Of a DNA stretch of 64,000 bases, positions 34,303 through 45,102 are shown piece after piece (positions within the stretch are counted from its first letter, which is position 1; each line of letters begins with the position of its first letter). The stretch is taken from NCBI GenBank assembly GCA_012845835.1, contig JABAKD010000022.1:6583542-6647541 (forward strand). Reading direction: 5' to 3'. This DNA comes from Undaria pinnatifida (taxonomy: Eukaryota; Sar; Phaeophyceae; Laminariales; Alariaceae). A program made the translations under genes and the position numbers. A model generated the notes under the pieces. The model was not told where the DNA came from. It saw only the letters and a program-made list of their open reading frames with translations, and searched no databases.

Positions 34303-36150
34303 ATAAAAATTAAAGTACACTCCAGCTGTGAGATCGAAGATCTTGTGGAAGCTCATCTTTGCAAGCTGTGTGTGATACTCCGATCGCGCGTATTACGGGT
34401 TGTGAGTCCTCATTAAGGATATAGGTCGGCGACTCTCCTTGGAACAACAGTGTAGCTATCAGGATCAACATGGTGATGTTAGTCAGTCTGTGCGCTGAAA
34501 CTATACAACCCGTTTTTGAGGGGGACGAAATCTGACAGCTGTGGAAGGCAATGCATCAGTTTGTCAAGAGTGTATCCTGTAAGTCGTATAACCAGTGAGG
34601 GGAGGGCGGAGTTTTAAAGGGCGTGGGGGCCTGGGTTTGAACAAGTTGGAGCGGGGGGGGGGGTGGGAATGGGCGGGGCAACTCAATCTTTGCGTGGAAA
34701 CTATAAATCCTTTAAGGGGATAAAGGGGAGGAATGCACCTGTTTATCATGTATATCCCGTAAGTCGTACAACCAGTGAGGAGAGGGCGGAGTGTTCGAGG
34801 GGGTCGAGGGGGGGTGGGGCAAAAGGGTTTTTAACAGCTTTAGGTCGCATAGATGTAGTAGTTTGCTATACGCGTGGTGCATTGGGGGGGGGGGGGGGGG
34901 GAATTGGGGGGAAAAATTAGAGCATATACATAAATCCTAAACGCCCCGCCTTAAATCAAAATCTGTCAGAGTAGTAAACACTTCCAGCCAGCTGATATCA
35001 CCTCATTATACTTCTAGCCATCCATGCCGTAGCTCCAATTCATCCCCCCCCCTCCCCCCTCCCTCCCCTTTCTTTATTTTTTTTTTCCCCGTTCCCTCTT
35101 GTCTAAACGACCCACCTAAAATCGAAATCGGCCAGTGTAAGAAACACTTCTACGCAATTGATATCACGTCATTATCTTTCTAGCCATCCATGACGTAGCT
35201 TTCATTCATCCCCCCCCTCCCCCAACGCCCCCCCCCCCCCCAACACCCCCTCCTTCCCCATCACTAGCACGACCGCCTAGGCCTAGCACCACGCGTAAAG
35301 CAAGCCCCTATATATGCGACCTAAACCTGTTAAAACCCCTCCCCCCCAAAAAAAAAAACCAACCCCCCCCCTTCCCCCCCCTCCCTCCCTTTTTTTTTCC
35401 TTTTTATTTCCCCGCTCCCTCTCGCTCAAACGCCCCACCTAACATCGAAATCACCTCATTATCTTTTTAGAGCCATCCACGCTGCTGCTCCAATTCATCT
35501 CCCTCCCCCCCCCAACGCCCCCTCCTTCCCCGCCACCCGCACCATCGCCTAGACCTAGTACCACGCGTATAGCAAACCCCTACATCTATGCCATCTAAAG
35601 CTGTTAAAAACCCTTTTGCCCCCCCCGCCCACCCCCTCGAACACTCCGCTCTCTCCTCACTGGTTGTACGACTTACGGGATATACATAATAACGAGTGCA
35701 TTCCTTCCAAAACCGTCAGATTTATCCCCTTAAAGGATTTATAGTTTCCGCGCACAGATTGAGTTGCCCCGCCCACCCCCTCCCCCCCCCTCCGCTCCCT
35801 CTTGTTCAAACCCAGGCCCCCACGCCCTTTAAAACTCCGCCCTCCCCTCACCGGTTATACACACGACTTACAGGATACACTGACAAACTGATGCATTTCA
35901 TTCCACAGCTGCTAGCTATCAGATTTTGTTCCCCTCAGAAACGGGCTGTATAGTTTCCACGCACAGACTGACTAACATCACCCTGTTGATCCTGATAGCT
36001 ACACTGTTGTTCCAAGGGGAGTCGCCGACCTATATCCTTAATGAGGACACACAGCCCGTAATACGCGCGATCGGAGTATCACACGCAGACTGAAAAGATG
36101 AGTTTCGACAAACTCTTCGATCTCACAGCTGGAGTGTATTTTAATTTTTA
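34303..36150. mobile_element. R1 foldback element with ~0.6-kb inverted arms
   Basis: The left arm (34303-34920) and right arm (about 35630-36150) are inverted copies. Outermost is the R1 unit, beginning AAATTAAAGTACACTCCAGC and its reverse complement. Inward come an ACTATAAATCCTTTAAGGGG block, a GTACAACCAGTGAGGAGAGG block and long G/C homopolymer runs. The centre (34920-35630) is C-rich and repeats smaller modules. It has no coding capacity, so it is presumably non-autonomous. Related arms lie at 1.9, 3.1-4.3 and 47.8-48.4 kb. Confidence 0.7.
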
Positions 36151-36702
36151 GGGTATATCCTCGACAGATTACGCAGTTTGAGCTGTGTTTCGCGCAGCAA
36201 ATTTCAAACAAGAATACATATTATGCATATATCAGCCTGACCTTGGCCTGACTCTCAACGTAGTATTACGAGTACAATGTGGTATACCAGGTATTTCTTT
36301 AATGCGGCCTATCGTGTTATACGTTCGTACGGCAGCAGTAGCAGGAGTAGGAGATCAGTCATGATGGGCGCGTCGAGGCCTATCTTGGCCTTGTAACATG
36401 CCACTTCTAGTGTTGAGGAATCAGTCAAACCTCGGTCTCTCCTGTATGTACGTACTAATAGTATATTTGTGAGAGGAGGGGCAGTAACCTTTGGCCACCA
36501 AAAGAATTCCACTCTGTAAGGTACGTTGGGGTATTCATGCAAATATTCGCACGTTCCACATATTTCGGAACGGAGTGGTGCTTGCTTAGTGCACAGGAAG
36601 AACCTCCCATCGCCCCCGATCTCTCAACGCGGAACAATTCGCGTCCCGCCATCCATTTTTCCACCACCACCTCGTAACCTCCCTCTATTTATTTGCAATA
36701 TG

Positions 36703-37581
36703 TACCGTAAACTCCACAAGATAACACACCCACATGAGATACCACACCCCCCACAGAATACGACACCCCGGTGATAATTTTGGGCGCATTTTTGCAACCA
36801 TCGATTAACCACCGGGGCTGCACAAGATACCACACCCCGGTGATAATTTAAGTTACGCCGCATACATTTACGGGGCCCCTCCTTTCTACCACCGGGGTCA
36901 TAGAACATCTGCCCCGTGGGCACACAACACCACACCCTGTGTGCGGGGGGAACACCCCGTGTGGAGACCTCCAAGAACATGAACGTTGAGGGAGAGCAGA
37001 ATGCCTCTGCAAGTGCCCCCGCTTCTCCGACAACTGCTTCGACCGCAGCAGACAGCAGGCGCCACAGATCACGTCGTTCATTCAACTCGAGCGCACTTCT
37101 CCTACACCAGCGACTCCTGCCACGAGTCTTCCTGCTGCTGCTGATCTACCAGCAGCAGCAGGCACCAACATGACAGCCCCCGCATCGCCTCACCAGTAGC
37201 GGCTCAACTCTACAAGGAGTGTTTCGGTATCCCCCCCCAAGCACGACCTGTGGGTGTTCGGAGGTTATCACACCCCCTGGTTTATCACACGCCCTCATTA
37301 CCACACCCCCAAACACACCCTGTGGGTGTTCGGACGTGCTATCACACCCCCTGGTTTATCACACCCCCACATTTATCACACCCCCAAACGACCTGTGGGT
37401 GGTCGGACGTGCTATCACACCCCCTGGTTTATCACACCCCCTGGGGGCCGCCGCGACCAGCACTCTATCACCGGGGCTACATAAGATACCACACCCCCCA
37501 CAGGATACCACACCCGGTGATAATATTTTCAAGCGCTCAAATGTATCACCGGGGGTGTGTTATCTTGTGTAGTTTACGGTA
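36703..37581. mobile_element. TA-flanked TIR element with internal tandem repeats
   Basis: The ends read TA-CCGTAAACTCCACAAGAT and, inverted, ATCTTGTGTAGTTTACGG-TA, so a ~30-bp terminal inverted repeat is flanked by TA. That pattern is typical of Tc1/mariner-type insertions. Inside are repeated AGATACCACACCCC and CCGGTGATAAT words. An ~88-bp unit (GTGGGTGTTCGGACGTGCTA, CCCTGGTTTATCACAC) is repeated about 2.5 times at 37243-37442. No transposase is seen. A unique core (36960-37200) might be captured sequence. Confidence 0.65.
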
Positions 37582-38029
37582 TGTCTGCCTTGTAGTTGGG
37601 GGCCACAAAAAAGCTTGTCGCCTTAGGATAAGACTGAAGACTGTGAAACCACGGACTTGAATATGCGAGTTAGTGTGAATGTGAGAGAATGTGAGAAGAC
37701 ATGGATGGGCACGGACACTGGTTGTGATGGACGTAGATAAATAATAAATAGGTGGAAATAACAATTTGATGTGAAGGACACAACACGTGCGTCACGCACC
37801 ACTTTTTTCGTGCATTTTATTGTAACAGTCGCCTCTTTCTTTCCAGCTCAATCAACTCGAAAGAGGATTTGCCTTCACTCTGCTAGCGTCCAGAACTGTG
37901 TACTCTACGTATTATGCGACGGGGTGCCTCTGGTCTCGTACACAAGAGGCCTTCAGCATCCATATATCTACTTCGAAGTACCGCTACAAACACATTGCAT
38001 CAGCACGCCTTGGTCGTCAATGTAAGAAG

Positions 38030-38090
38030 GAGTCCGCTGCGGGACTCGAACCTAAGACCTCGACCTCATCAGAGGTACGAGGTTACTAGT
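38030..38090 (-). repeat. tRNA-like fragment
   Basis: Minus strand reads AGGTCTTAGGTTCGAGTCCC, a perfect box B followed by GCAGCGGACTCC. The matching 5' acceptor strand is not present upstream, so it is a fragment or SINE head rather than a tRNA gene. Confidence 0.4.
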
Positions 38091-38447
38091 CTATTATTAT
38101 TGAACAGCCGGGGGCGGCGGACTGCATACCAATTTTTCCAGCTCAAATTCGAAGTAGTAAATACTGGGCACTTTATTTAACGTTCGTCCCCGAAAACGCG
38201 GCCCAAAACGCTGTTTGGTGCACTTGTTCCGAAGGAGGAGCACAAAACACACCACCACCACCACCACCACCACACGAGCCACGTGTCCTCCACGTAATTG
38301 AAGGTGCGCGAAAGGCCGACCTTCTGCGAGCACCTCTTAAAACCAAACATACATGCGGACTATCCCACGTTTTCATTGAGCTTGGCGTGATTCTTGACGT
38401 TCGATAGGTGAAGACGGTGATTCCAAAGAAAGGCTGCCGTTTGGATT

Positions 38448-38620
38448 TTTTTTCTTTTTTATCCTCCGGCGGATGGGGCAAAATAAAGCTTAAGCTCACC
38501 ACACTTCCACGCATTTTCATACGCGTCGTGTGTCGATTTAACTCAGTTGCTTTTGCAACCCAACGCTAGCTGGCGCACTCTTCGGATCCCACTGTAGGGA
38601 TAGCGTGAGCTGTCCCTAGG
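38448..38620 (+). repeat. Dispersed repeat D2, copy 1
   Basis: The ~170-bp stretch from TATCCTCCGGCGGATGGGG to TAGCGTGAGCTGTCCCTA recurs inverted at 41572-41750, including GACGCGTCGTGTGTCGATTT on one strand or its complement. A homopolymer A/T run marks one end. Confidence 0.7.
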
Positions 38621-38684
38621 CTGCCGTTTGTTTGGAATTTGCCGATAACGTCGTACGTTGCTTGGATTTTGTGTCATTTCATTG

Positions 38685-38905
38685 TTGTTGTTCTCACATT
38701 AACTCGCATAATAATCAAGTCCGTGGTCACAGGACAGGCTCCAGTCACTCTGGGGCTGAGGAACACCCCAGGGAAAAACACAAACCCAAGAAAGGTGGTA
38801 CACGCATGTATCACAGCTGACGCAATTCATGCCTCCACCCAGAAACATATAAAAGTGAAATCGGGAATGAATCAGCATACGATGTGCCAGAGGTCCTACT
38901 GGTAC
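38685..38905 (+). repeat. Dispersed repeat D3, copy 1
   Basis: Begins TTGTTGTTCTCACATTAACT, includes GGTCACAGGACAGGCTCCAG, ACAGCTGACGCAATTCATGC and ATATAAAAGTGAAATCGGGA, and ends near CGATGTGCCAGAGGTCC. A ~90 percent identical direct copy lies at 44178-44400. Confidence 0.75.
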
Positions 38906-38909
38906 ATAC

Positions 38910-39580
38910 GTCTCACTACTCGCGGCTACAAACGTAGAGACCTAGCTCACTTACTTCCAAAAGGTGCTCAGAAGGGCTTTGTCTGCCTTTTGCCGACGTT
39001 CTACTACTATGTCGATGAAACGCGGGGGTCCTGCTTCCACTCGTGTGCACACCATCATGATTCGCGCTATGTACGAGACTAGACGCTTAACTAACTGCTG
39101 CAATAAGAAATATAAAATACTCTTGCCTCCCTCTGCTGACCAGGGCTTGTAAGAAATAGGAATAAGTACTCTGACCTTCGTAGGCTTGGTTTTTTATTAT
39201 TTTGATAATCCGATGCGTCCTAGCCTATTAATAACTAGTAGTGTAACGGCTCCTGGATTTCTTACATATTTCCTGCAGATATCAGCCTGCTCTTCTTACT
39301 CCACGTTACGAATACTACCCTTGTTTCTTATTGGGTGCCCCGTGTTAGAGCACAGAATATCTATCACTACTACTACTACTGTCATGAGAAACGGGAGTTT
39401 TTTCTCGGACTGGTTATCTTGGTTGAGAAAGGGTACGTTCTATACTAAATTCAGTACCGGATACAATGGCTCCAGGATTTCTTAAACCCCTGTACAATCA
39501 CCAATCTGACATTTTTCTCATTTTCCCTGTTTCTTATTACGTGTCCTCTGCCTGGTATTAATAGTGTGTAGTGTATACTA
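38910..39580. other. No gene recognised
   Basis: No domain and no supported splice site. Two words around TAACGGCTCCTGGATTTCTTA (39240) and CAATGGCTCCAGGATTTCTTA (39465) suggest a short diverged duplication. Confidence 0.35.
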
Positions 39581-39585
39581 TATAG

Positions 39586-39988
39586 CAGGCGTCTCCTGTG
39601 GGGTAGTAAGTAGGTGAGCATCTTCCCCACAAAAAAAGTTCATGATGCGGGTTCTAATCCACTCGATCGAGTGCATAGACTACTCGTGCTCTTACTACTG
39701 GCAGGGTACTTTTTCTTCCGTAAAAAACTGACGAGCGGAAAGCGCGAGGAGAGCGTAGCGAAACTCGATGAAAACCAGCGAGCATAAAAAAAACTGGTCA
39801 GTGGGAATGCTAAAGAACCCTACGCGCGATGAAAACACAGGCTCGAATGTACATATATACCGTGGGTGAGAAGGGAAAGCACCTGTGACCACGGCTCGTT
39901 CCAAAGGTCGCTGAGGGCAAAACCTCTTTCGAGTTGAGCTGTGGAAAGTAAAGCGACATCATCTGATAAAGAAAAGAAAAAAAAAAAA
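39586..39988 (+). repeat. tRNA-derived SINE-like element, copy 3 (diverged)
   Basis: A head with GGGGTAGTAAGTAGGTGAGC and box-B-like GGTTCTAATCC is followed by the same body as copies 1 and 2 (GCGGAAAGCGCGAG, CTACGCGCGATGAAAA, CACCTGTGACCACGGCT). It ends in an A-run at about 39973-39988. Confidence 0.6.
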
Positions 39989-40171
39989 ACACCACCCCGG
40001 TATAGTCTATGTCCTTGAAATATTTTTTGTAAAATACTAGCAGGATACACTGAACTGTAAACAATTACACCCCACCCACTGACACACGTTGGATGCTATA
40101 TTCTCGCTACACGCACCCAACACACACCACCGCACATCGTGATAAAGTAATTCCGTGATGAAAAAACTCAC

Positions 40172-40561
40172 CTCGGCATCGACTCTGCGCTGTATCCCCT
40201 CTGGCAAGCCCACCGCAGGTACCGGCACACCCCTCTCCCTCGCGTCTTCCGACTCCACCAGCGGCAAGGGCTTCACCCGACGGAACTTTGCGCTCCTCTC
40301 TCGTTGGTGCCCAGACCGATTTCCCGTCGGCACCCCTCGCCCGAGACCCCTGCCTCCTCGCCCCGAGGTGTCGCTGCTGTCGCCCCCACTACCGCCGCCA
40401 CCGCGGCCGCTGTTGGACGCGATCCAAGCGAGCATGGCGGGGTCGAGGCCTGGTTCTTCTCGATCGTCCAAGTCCCCGTCCTCGTCTTCGTAAGGGACTA
40501 CCTGCGGCTTCTTGCTGCTGCCGCTGGTATCACGCCCCGCCTGCCCCCCTCTGCCAGGCAT
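40172..40561 (-). CDS. Probable first exon of an unidentified gene
   Basis: An ATG at 40561 opens 130 codons that end exactly at a consensus GTGAGT donor (40171) in phase 0. The peptide begins MPGRGGQAGRDTSGSSKKPQ. It has an acidic stretch (YEDEDGDLDDREE), Gly/Arg-rich low complexity and then PLPLVESEDARERGVPVP. The composition suggests a disordered, possibly RNA- or chromatin-associated N-terminus, but no family is recognised. No second exon could be placed downstream among the repeats. The antisense frames are probably shadows. Confidence 0.45.
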
Positions 40562-40589
40562 TGTGTTCGCGTCCTCGGCTACACAGCTA

Positions 40590-41515
40590 GCTAGGTGAGT
40601 ACTACTACTACTGCTGCTGCTTGCTATACTGATGCTGCTGCTTGCTTCAACTAACTCGTCCTTGTTGTCTAGTCTATGTAATACTATCTACTAGGTAGGC
40701 ACTCCATGATTATTATTAGTATTAATGCTGTTTTGCCCCCCCCCCCTTCTGATTCTTGCGTCGTTACCTCCTGTCCGCGTACCTTCACGGCGCCGCCTGC
40801 AGACAGATGTCAGAACAGCTCTGGACAGATACGGATCAACAACAACAACAACAACAGTTACTGCTCTGCTCCATTGTTGCGGGCCTGCCCACATCAGCTC
40901 GCGTCCGTTGAGATTATATTATTAATGATATGCGCACCGCGCACACAATTAAGTGCGCTCTTCGCTCGAAAAACGTGCACACGGGACTATATCGTCGATG
41001 CCGACTCACCCTTTTTTCTTTATACTGGCACGTATGTTGTATGTATGTATATTATTATGGTGTACATGATCCCACTCTAATGCCAAGTGCTAAAGGGGTT
41101 ACCTGGCATGAGACGTTAAAAATTCTTGCTGAAAAAACGATATTATCATGTCATGGGAGCAGCAGAAGAAGAAGTCGAACGCGACATCGGAGACATCGCA
41201 GATAAAAAGCTTCCTGGGCAGAGGTTTACAGCTTCCATACGGCGGACCTCAAGAGACGCGAGTGGTCGGGAAATCTTGTGGTTGTTCATGCGCGTCACGT
41301 TTCAAGTTCCGAAAGAGAAGCTGTGAATACTATGATATCAAATATGTCAAATAATCAAATGTAATATATATCTGGTATTAATCTAATACTTCGGAGTATA
41401 ATAATAATAGTGGATTTGTTCGTGCGGACTTTTCTGACATCATGAAGAAACAGAGAAACTGCGGCAGCAAACACTCCGAGAAGAAACCGCTACAAGGTAC
41501 GCACTGTTGAGGTAT
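40590..41515. other. No gene recognised; short triplet runs
   Basis: Short ACTACT/CTGCTG and CAACAA runs (40601-40650, 40838-40857) and a C-run. A plus-strand frame at 41126-41326 has some protein-like character but no match that I can name. Confidence 0.35.
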
Positions 41516-41567
41516 TAGTGGGGCATTTGTCCGTTCGACCACTCTTGCAAAAGGTTAACCAATAGAA
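41516..41567 (+). repeat. ~50-bp dispersed motif N1
   Basis: The word series TATTAGTGGGGCATTTGTCC and GACCACTCTTGCAAAAGGTT occurs again at 44096-44150, 46118-46165, 46240-46290 (inverted) and 48498-48540 (inverted). Confidence 0.7.
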
Positions 41568-41571
41568 GACC

Positions 41572-41750
41572 ACTGATAGGGACAGCTTACGCTATACCTA
41601 CAATTGGACCCGAAGGGTGCGCCAGCTAGCGTTGGGCTGCGAAAGCAACTGAGTTAAATCGACACACGACGCGTATGAAAATACGTGGAAGTGTGGTGAG
41701 CTAAAGCTTTATTTTTCCCCATCCGCCGGAGGATAAAAAAAAAAAAAAAA
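41572..41750 (-). repeat. Dispersed repeat D2, copy 2 (inverted)
   Basis: Reverse complement of 38448-38620, ending at a run of A (41738-41752). It lies immediately next to an N1 motif. Confidence 0.7.
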
Positions 41751-41759
41751 AGTTAAATA

Positions 41760-42510
41760 ATACCAGTAGCTTACCCAAACTAAGCCTTATAACAGTACAA
41801 TAATATTGTTGGATTAAGAAAACCGATACAAAAATATTGTTGGTTTTGGGCTATTCAAAAGTTTTCTTATTTTAGAACAGGAGACGAGAGTCGTGTGCTA
41901 CCTAAACTTCAGTACAACATCAAACAATTTCGTGTTCCCTCCCTTTTCCAGGCTGATCTTTTCATTCATGTGGGGCTCTTTCTTTTGAGAGAGCCTATGA
42001 TAGGGCATAGATAGGAAGGCGTACGTACAAGCAGCAGAATTACTCTGTGCAGCAGCAAGCAGCAAGCAGTGTTACATCCTCATACCCGATACGAAGTACA
42101 GGGAAAGGCGTCCATGAAGAAAGAGTTACCAAGGCCGTTGTTGATAAACAAACTGGAGACTCTCTGAGTCCGTGCGAACCGACCAATGTTCGCTGCAAAC
42201 AGGCCTGGAATACGACGAAAAGAAGCAATACAATCGCTCGTTGGCACCAACTTTTTTTTTCAAAGCGGGATAACAAACGAAAAGTGATTATTTTTTCGAA
42301 TGAATGGACATCATGCTATCAAAATTCATATCAAAACTCAATTACGTCAGCTGCGAATTTGACAGTTTGAGTGGTCGATGCTAACGTGGTGTTTTTAAAA
42401 ATACATACTATAGTTTTTCCATGTACTTTTTCGAACGCACACTGGTGAGGGTCCTTCCAACGCACACTGTGTCGGGCCCGGGGGGGGGGGGGCGCGTCGC
42501 CCCCCCCCGA
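41760..42510. other. No gene recognised; G/C hairpin
   Basis: No supported coding region. At 42476-42512 a run of G, then CGCGTCG, then a run of C form a strong potential hairpin. Confidence 0.4.
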
Positions 42511-42514
42511 CACT

Positions 42515-43240
42515 GCTACTAGCATCCAAGCACCGTTCGGCTGCCCTGCCAACCCAGTGCTGGTGGTGCATTTTGGGACACACACACGAACACCAACACA
42601 CTCTACACTGCTAGTAGTAGCATACAAGCACCCTTCGGCTGGCCTGCCAACCCAGCGCTGGTGGTGCATGCGCTTGAACGTTTGCGCCTCTGCTGTTCGA
42701 TCCTGCTACATCACGATGCGGGACAACAACAAAAAAACAACACAACACACAAACATTTCACTTCGTTGTGCCCTGGGCTGCGGACAAAAAAATCCCTTCC
42801 CAAAAAACCCTCCTCGTCCTTACAAAACCATAAAATTCAAACGGCTGCGATTCAAATCAAACGGCGTGACGAACTACACCCTCGCACGCAAACAACCACC
42901 TCGTGGGTGCATTTTGGGACACACACACGAACACCAACACACTCTACACTGCTAGTAGTAGCATACAAGCACCCTTCGGCTGGCCTGCCAACCCAGCGCT
43001 GGTGGTGCATGCGCTGGAACGTTTGCGCCTCTGCTGTTCGATCCTGCTACCTTACGATGCGGGACAACAAAAAAAAAAACAACACAACACACAAACATTT
43101 CACTTCGTTGTACCCTGGGCTGCGGACAAAAAAATCCCTTCCCAAAAAACCCTCCTCGTCCTTACAAAACCATAAAATTCAAACGGCTGCGATTCAAATC
43201 AAACGGCGTGACGAACTACACCCTCGCACGCAAACAACAA
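42515..43240 (+). repeat. 341-bp tandem repeat (two full copies plus a partial)
   Basis: The unit runs from GGTGCATTTTGGGACACACA to GCACGCAAACAAC and is repeated with a period of 341 bp at about 42566 and 42907. The two copies differ at only a few positions. A ~50-bp partial copy precedes them. Open frames spanning the array (for example 42661-43548) are not supported as genes. Confidence 0.9.
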
Positions 43241-43244
43241 CAAT

Positions 43245-44175
43245 ATGGCATCATATATACCATCCGGCTACAGAGCTACAGACAGAAGAAAAGTATGTGG
43301 TCGTAGATGATGGTATATCTTACATAATGTGCCTATACTGCTGTGCTATACTGCTGTGTTGCGTTGAGGTCGTTGTAATTAGGTTCTGCTTTTCGTTGCT
43401 TCTACACGACGTCTGTTTGTGTTCCGTGTTCTTCTGCGTTTTGTGGTGTTGTGATGGGCTTGTCAGCAATATTAACGACGAAAGTCGTCGTTGTCCTTTT
43501 ATACTGGTTTTATACCACCCCCTGCCACCACCATTCATTCGTTGTTAGCATGCATAGACCGATACCCAATTCCGATCCGATAAGAGCCTAAATTTCCGAC
43601 ATCGGATAATAAATCCGATAATATATGATATTAGCGAGAATATTAATATTAAGTTCCACCTATTAATAGTAGCTATAATTAATTCGAATAATTATCAGAA
43701 ATTCAAGACGTTCATCGTTTCCCGAGACGTCAGATCAGACATGATAACCAATAGTTTTGGACCCACGCTTTAGTTTATGTATTCCCTGGTGGTTGTGTGT
43801 GAGATGGGCGTTCGAAGATCTTAAGGATCAATTGTGCACCGCCCGACACCTGATGAGAACGCCAGATGTCACTCGTCGGTTTTCATTCGATCAACACAGG
43901 TGTGTGAGTGTGTCTTCGCATTACATCAAGAGCAGCAGAGAGGTCACTTCGGAACAGTAGCGATCGACGTCCACCACACGTTCCATCATGACTCGACAGC
44001 ACTAACAACCCGAGCATCAGGCCTGGACTGGACCTCCACTGGCCTGTCACGTATACAGGGAGTACACAGGAACTCGCGTACGAACCTGTGTTAAGGTATT
44101 AGTGGGGTATGAGTCCGTTTGATTACTTACACATGGTTAACCAATAGTTTACCCAAATTCAAACTAAGTAAGTAA
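43245..44175. other. No gene recognised
   Basis: Only short overlapping frames; an N1 motif sits at about 44096-44150. Confidence 0.35.
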
Positions 44176-44177
44176 GC

Positions 44178-44400
44178 CTTGTTGTTGTTCTCACATTAAC
44201 TCGCATAATCAAGTCCGTGGTCACAGGACAGGCTCCAGTCACTCCGGAGCTGAGGAATACCCCAGGGAAAACACACACAACCCAAGGTGGCACACGCATA
44301 TGTCACAGCTGACGCAATCCATGCCTCCACCAGAAACATATAAAAGTGAAATCGGGAGTCAGTCTACGATGTGCCAGGTCCAGGCCGGTGCATACGTCTC
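44178..44400 (+). repeat. Dispersed repeat D3, copy 2
   Basis: Direct copy of 38685-38905 with scattered substitutions, following directly on an N1 motif. Confidence 0.75.
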
Positions 44401-44509
44401 ACTACTCACGCCTGGAGAAACCAAATATTCCGATTGCCACCCAAGGAAGACTACCACGAATATGTTACACGTAGTATCTATCACTACGCATACGCACGAC
44501 AGGCGGAAA

Positions 44510-44650
44510 TCAATTGGAGAAAAAGAAACAAAGAAAAGAAAAGAAGATAAAGGAAAGGAAATAAAAGAGAAGAAAAACGAAACAAAACGAAAAAGGCAAG
44601 CAAAGAGAAGAAAAAGACGAGAAGAGCAAGAAAAGACAAGACAAGAAAGA
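44510..44650 (+). repeat. Purine-rich (GAAAA)-type tract
   Basis: Imperfect GAAAAGAAAAG repeats; a second such tract lies at 44920-44985 on the other side of the M2 element. Confidence 0.85.
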
Positions 44651-44910
44651 CCAAGGCTACGGTAGGGGGGGTACCCCCATTTTCACTGGTGTGTTTGAGC
44701 CACTCGCACGAGTGGCTCTGTACCCCACAAATGAAGATGGTTCAGGCATTTGTTTCGGCGCAGCTTAGATCACCTTTGCATTGCGAGTTTATTTCGCCAA
44801 TGAAAAACATGAAGAATACGTAAATCGCATAGGAACAAAGGGGTTACTCGCGCGAGTGACCCCTGGCCACTGAAATAAAAGGCCCAAAAGGGGACCCCCC
44901 TACCGTAGCC
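44651..44910. mobile_element. MITE-like element M2 with ~17-bp terminal inverted repeats
   Basis: The ends are GGCTACGGTAGGGGGGGTAC and, inverted, CCCCCCTACCGTAGCC. Inside are two near-palindromes, GCCACTCGCACGAGTGGC (about 44699) and TTACTCGCGCGAGTGAC (about 44845). The same ACTCGCGCGAGT core occurs at 13867-13880. Non-coding; purine-rich tracts flank it. Confidence 0.65.
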
Positions 44911-45102
44911 TGGGTCGAAAGCAAGAAAAAAAGAAGAAGAGAAAAAAAGAAAAAAGAAAAAGAAGAAGAAAAGAAAGAAAAATGTCATACTAGCAGGCCC
45001 TAGGAACTGGCTAAGGATGGCATTGGGCTAACAGAGGGTATCACGTCCATCATCGATGGCACCTGGGAGAGAACGCAACATGGCGAAGAAGTCAGGGCAG
45101 TC

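Noticed and set aside
37210-37575. Regularly spaced repeats, considered as a CRISPR-like array
   Set aside because: The eukaryotic context, the imperfect tandem units without unique spacers, and the TIR ends of the surrounding element all argue against it.
42661-43548. A 295-codon plus-strand frame
   Set aside because: It spans the 341-bp tandem duplication and simply repeats the same translation; no domain or splice support.
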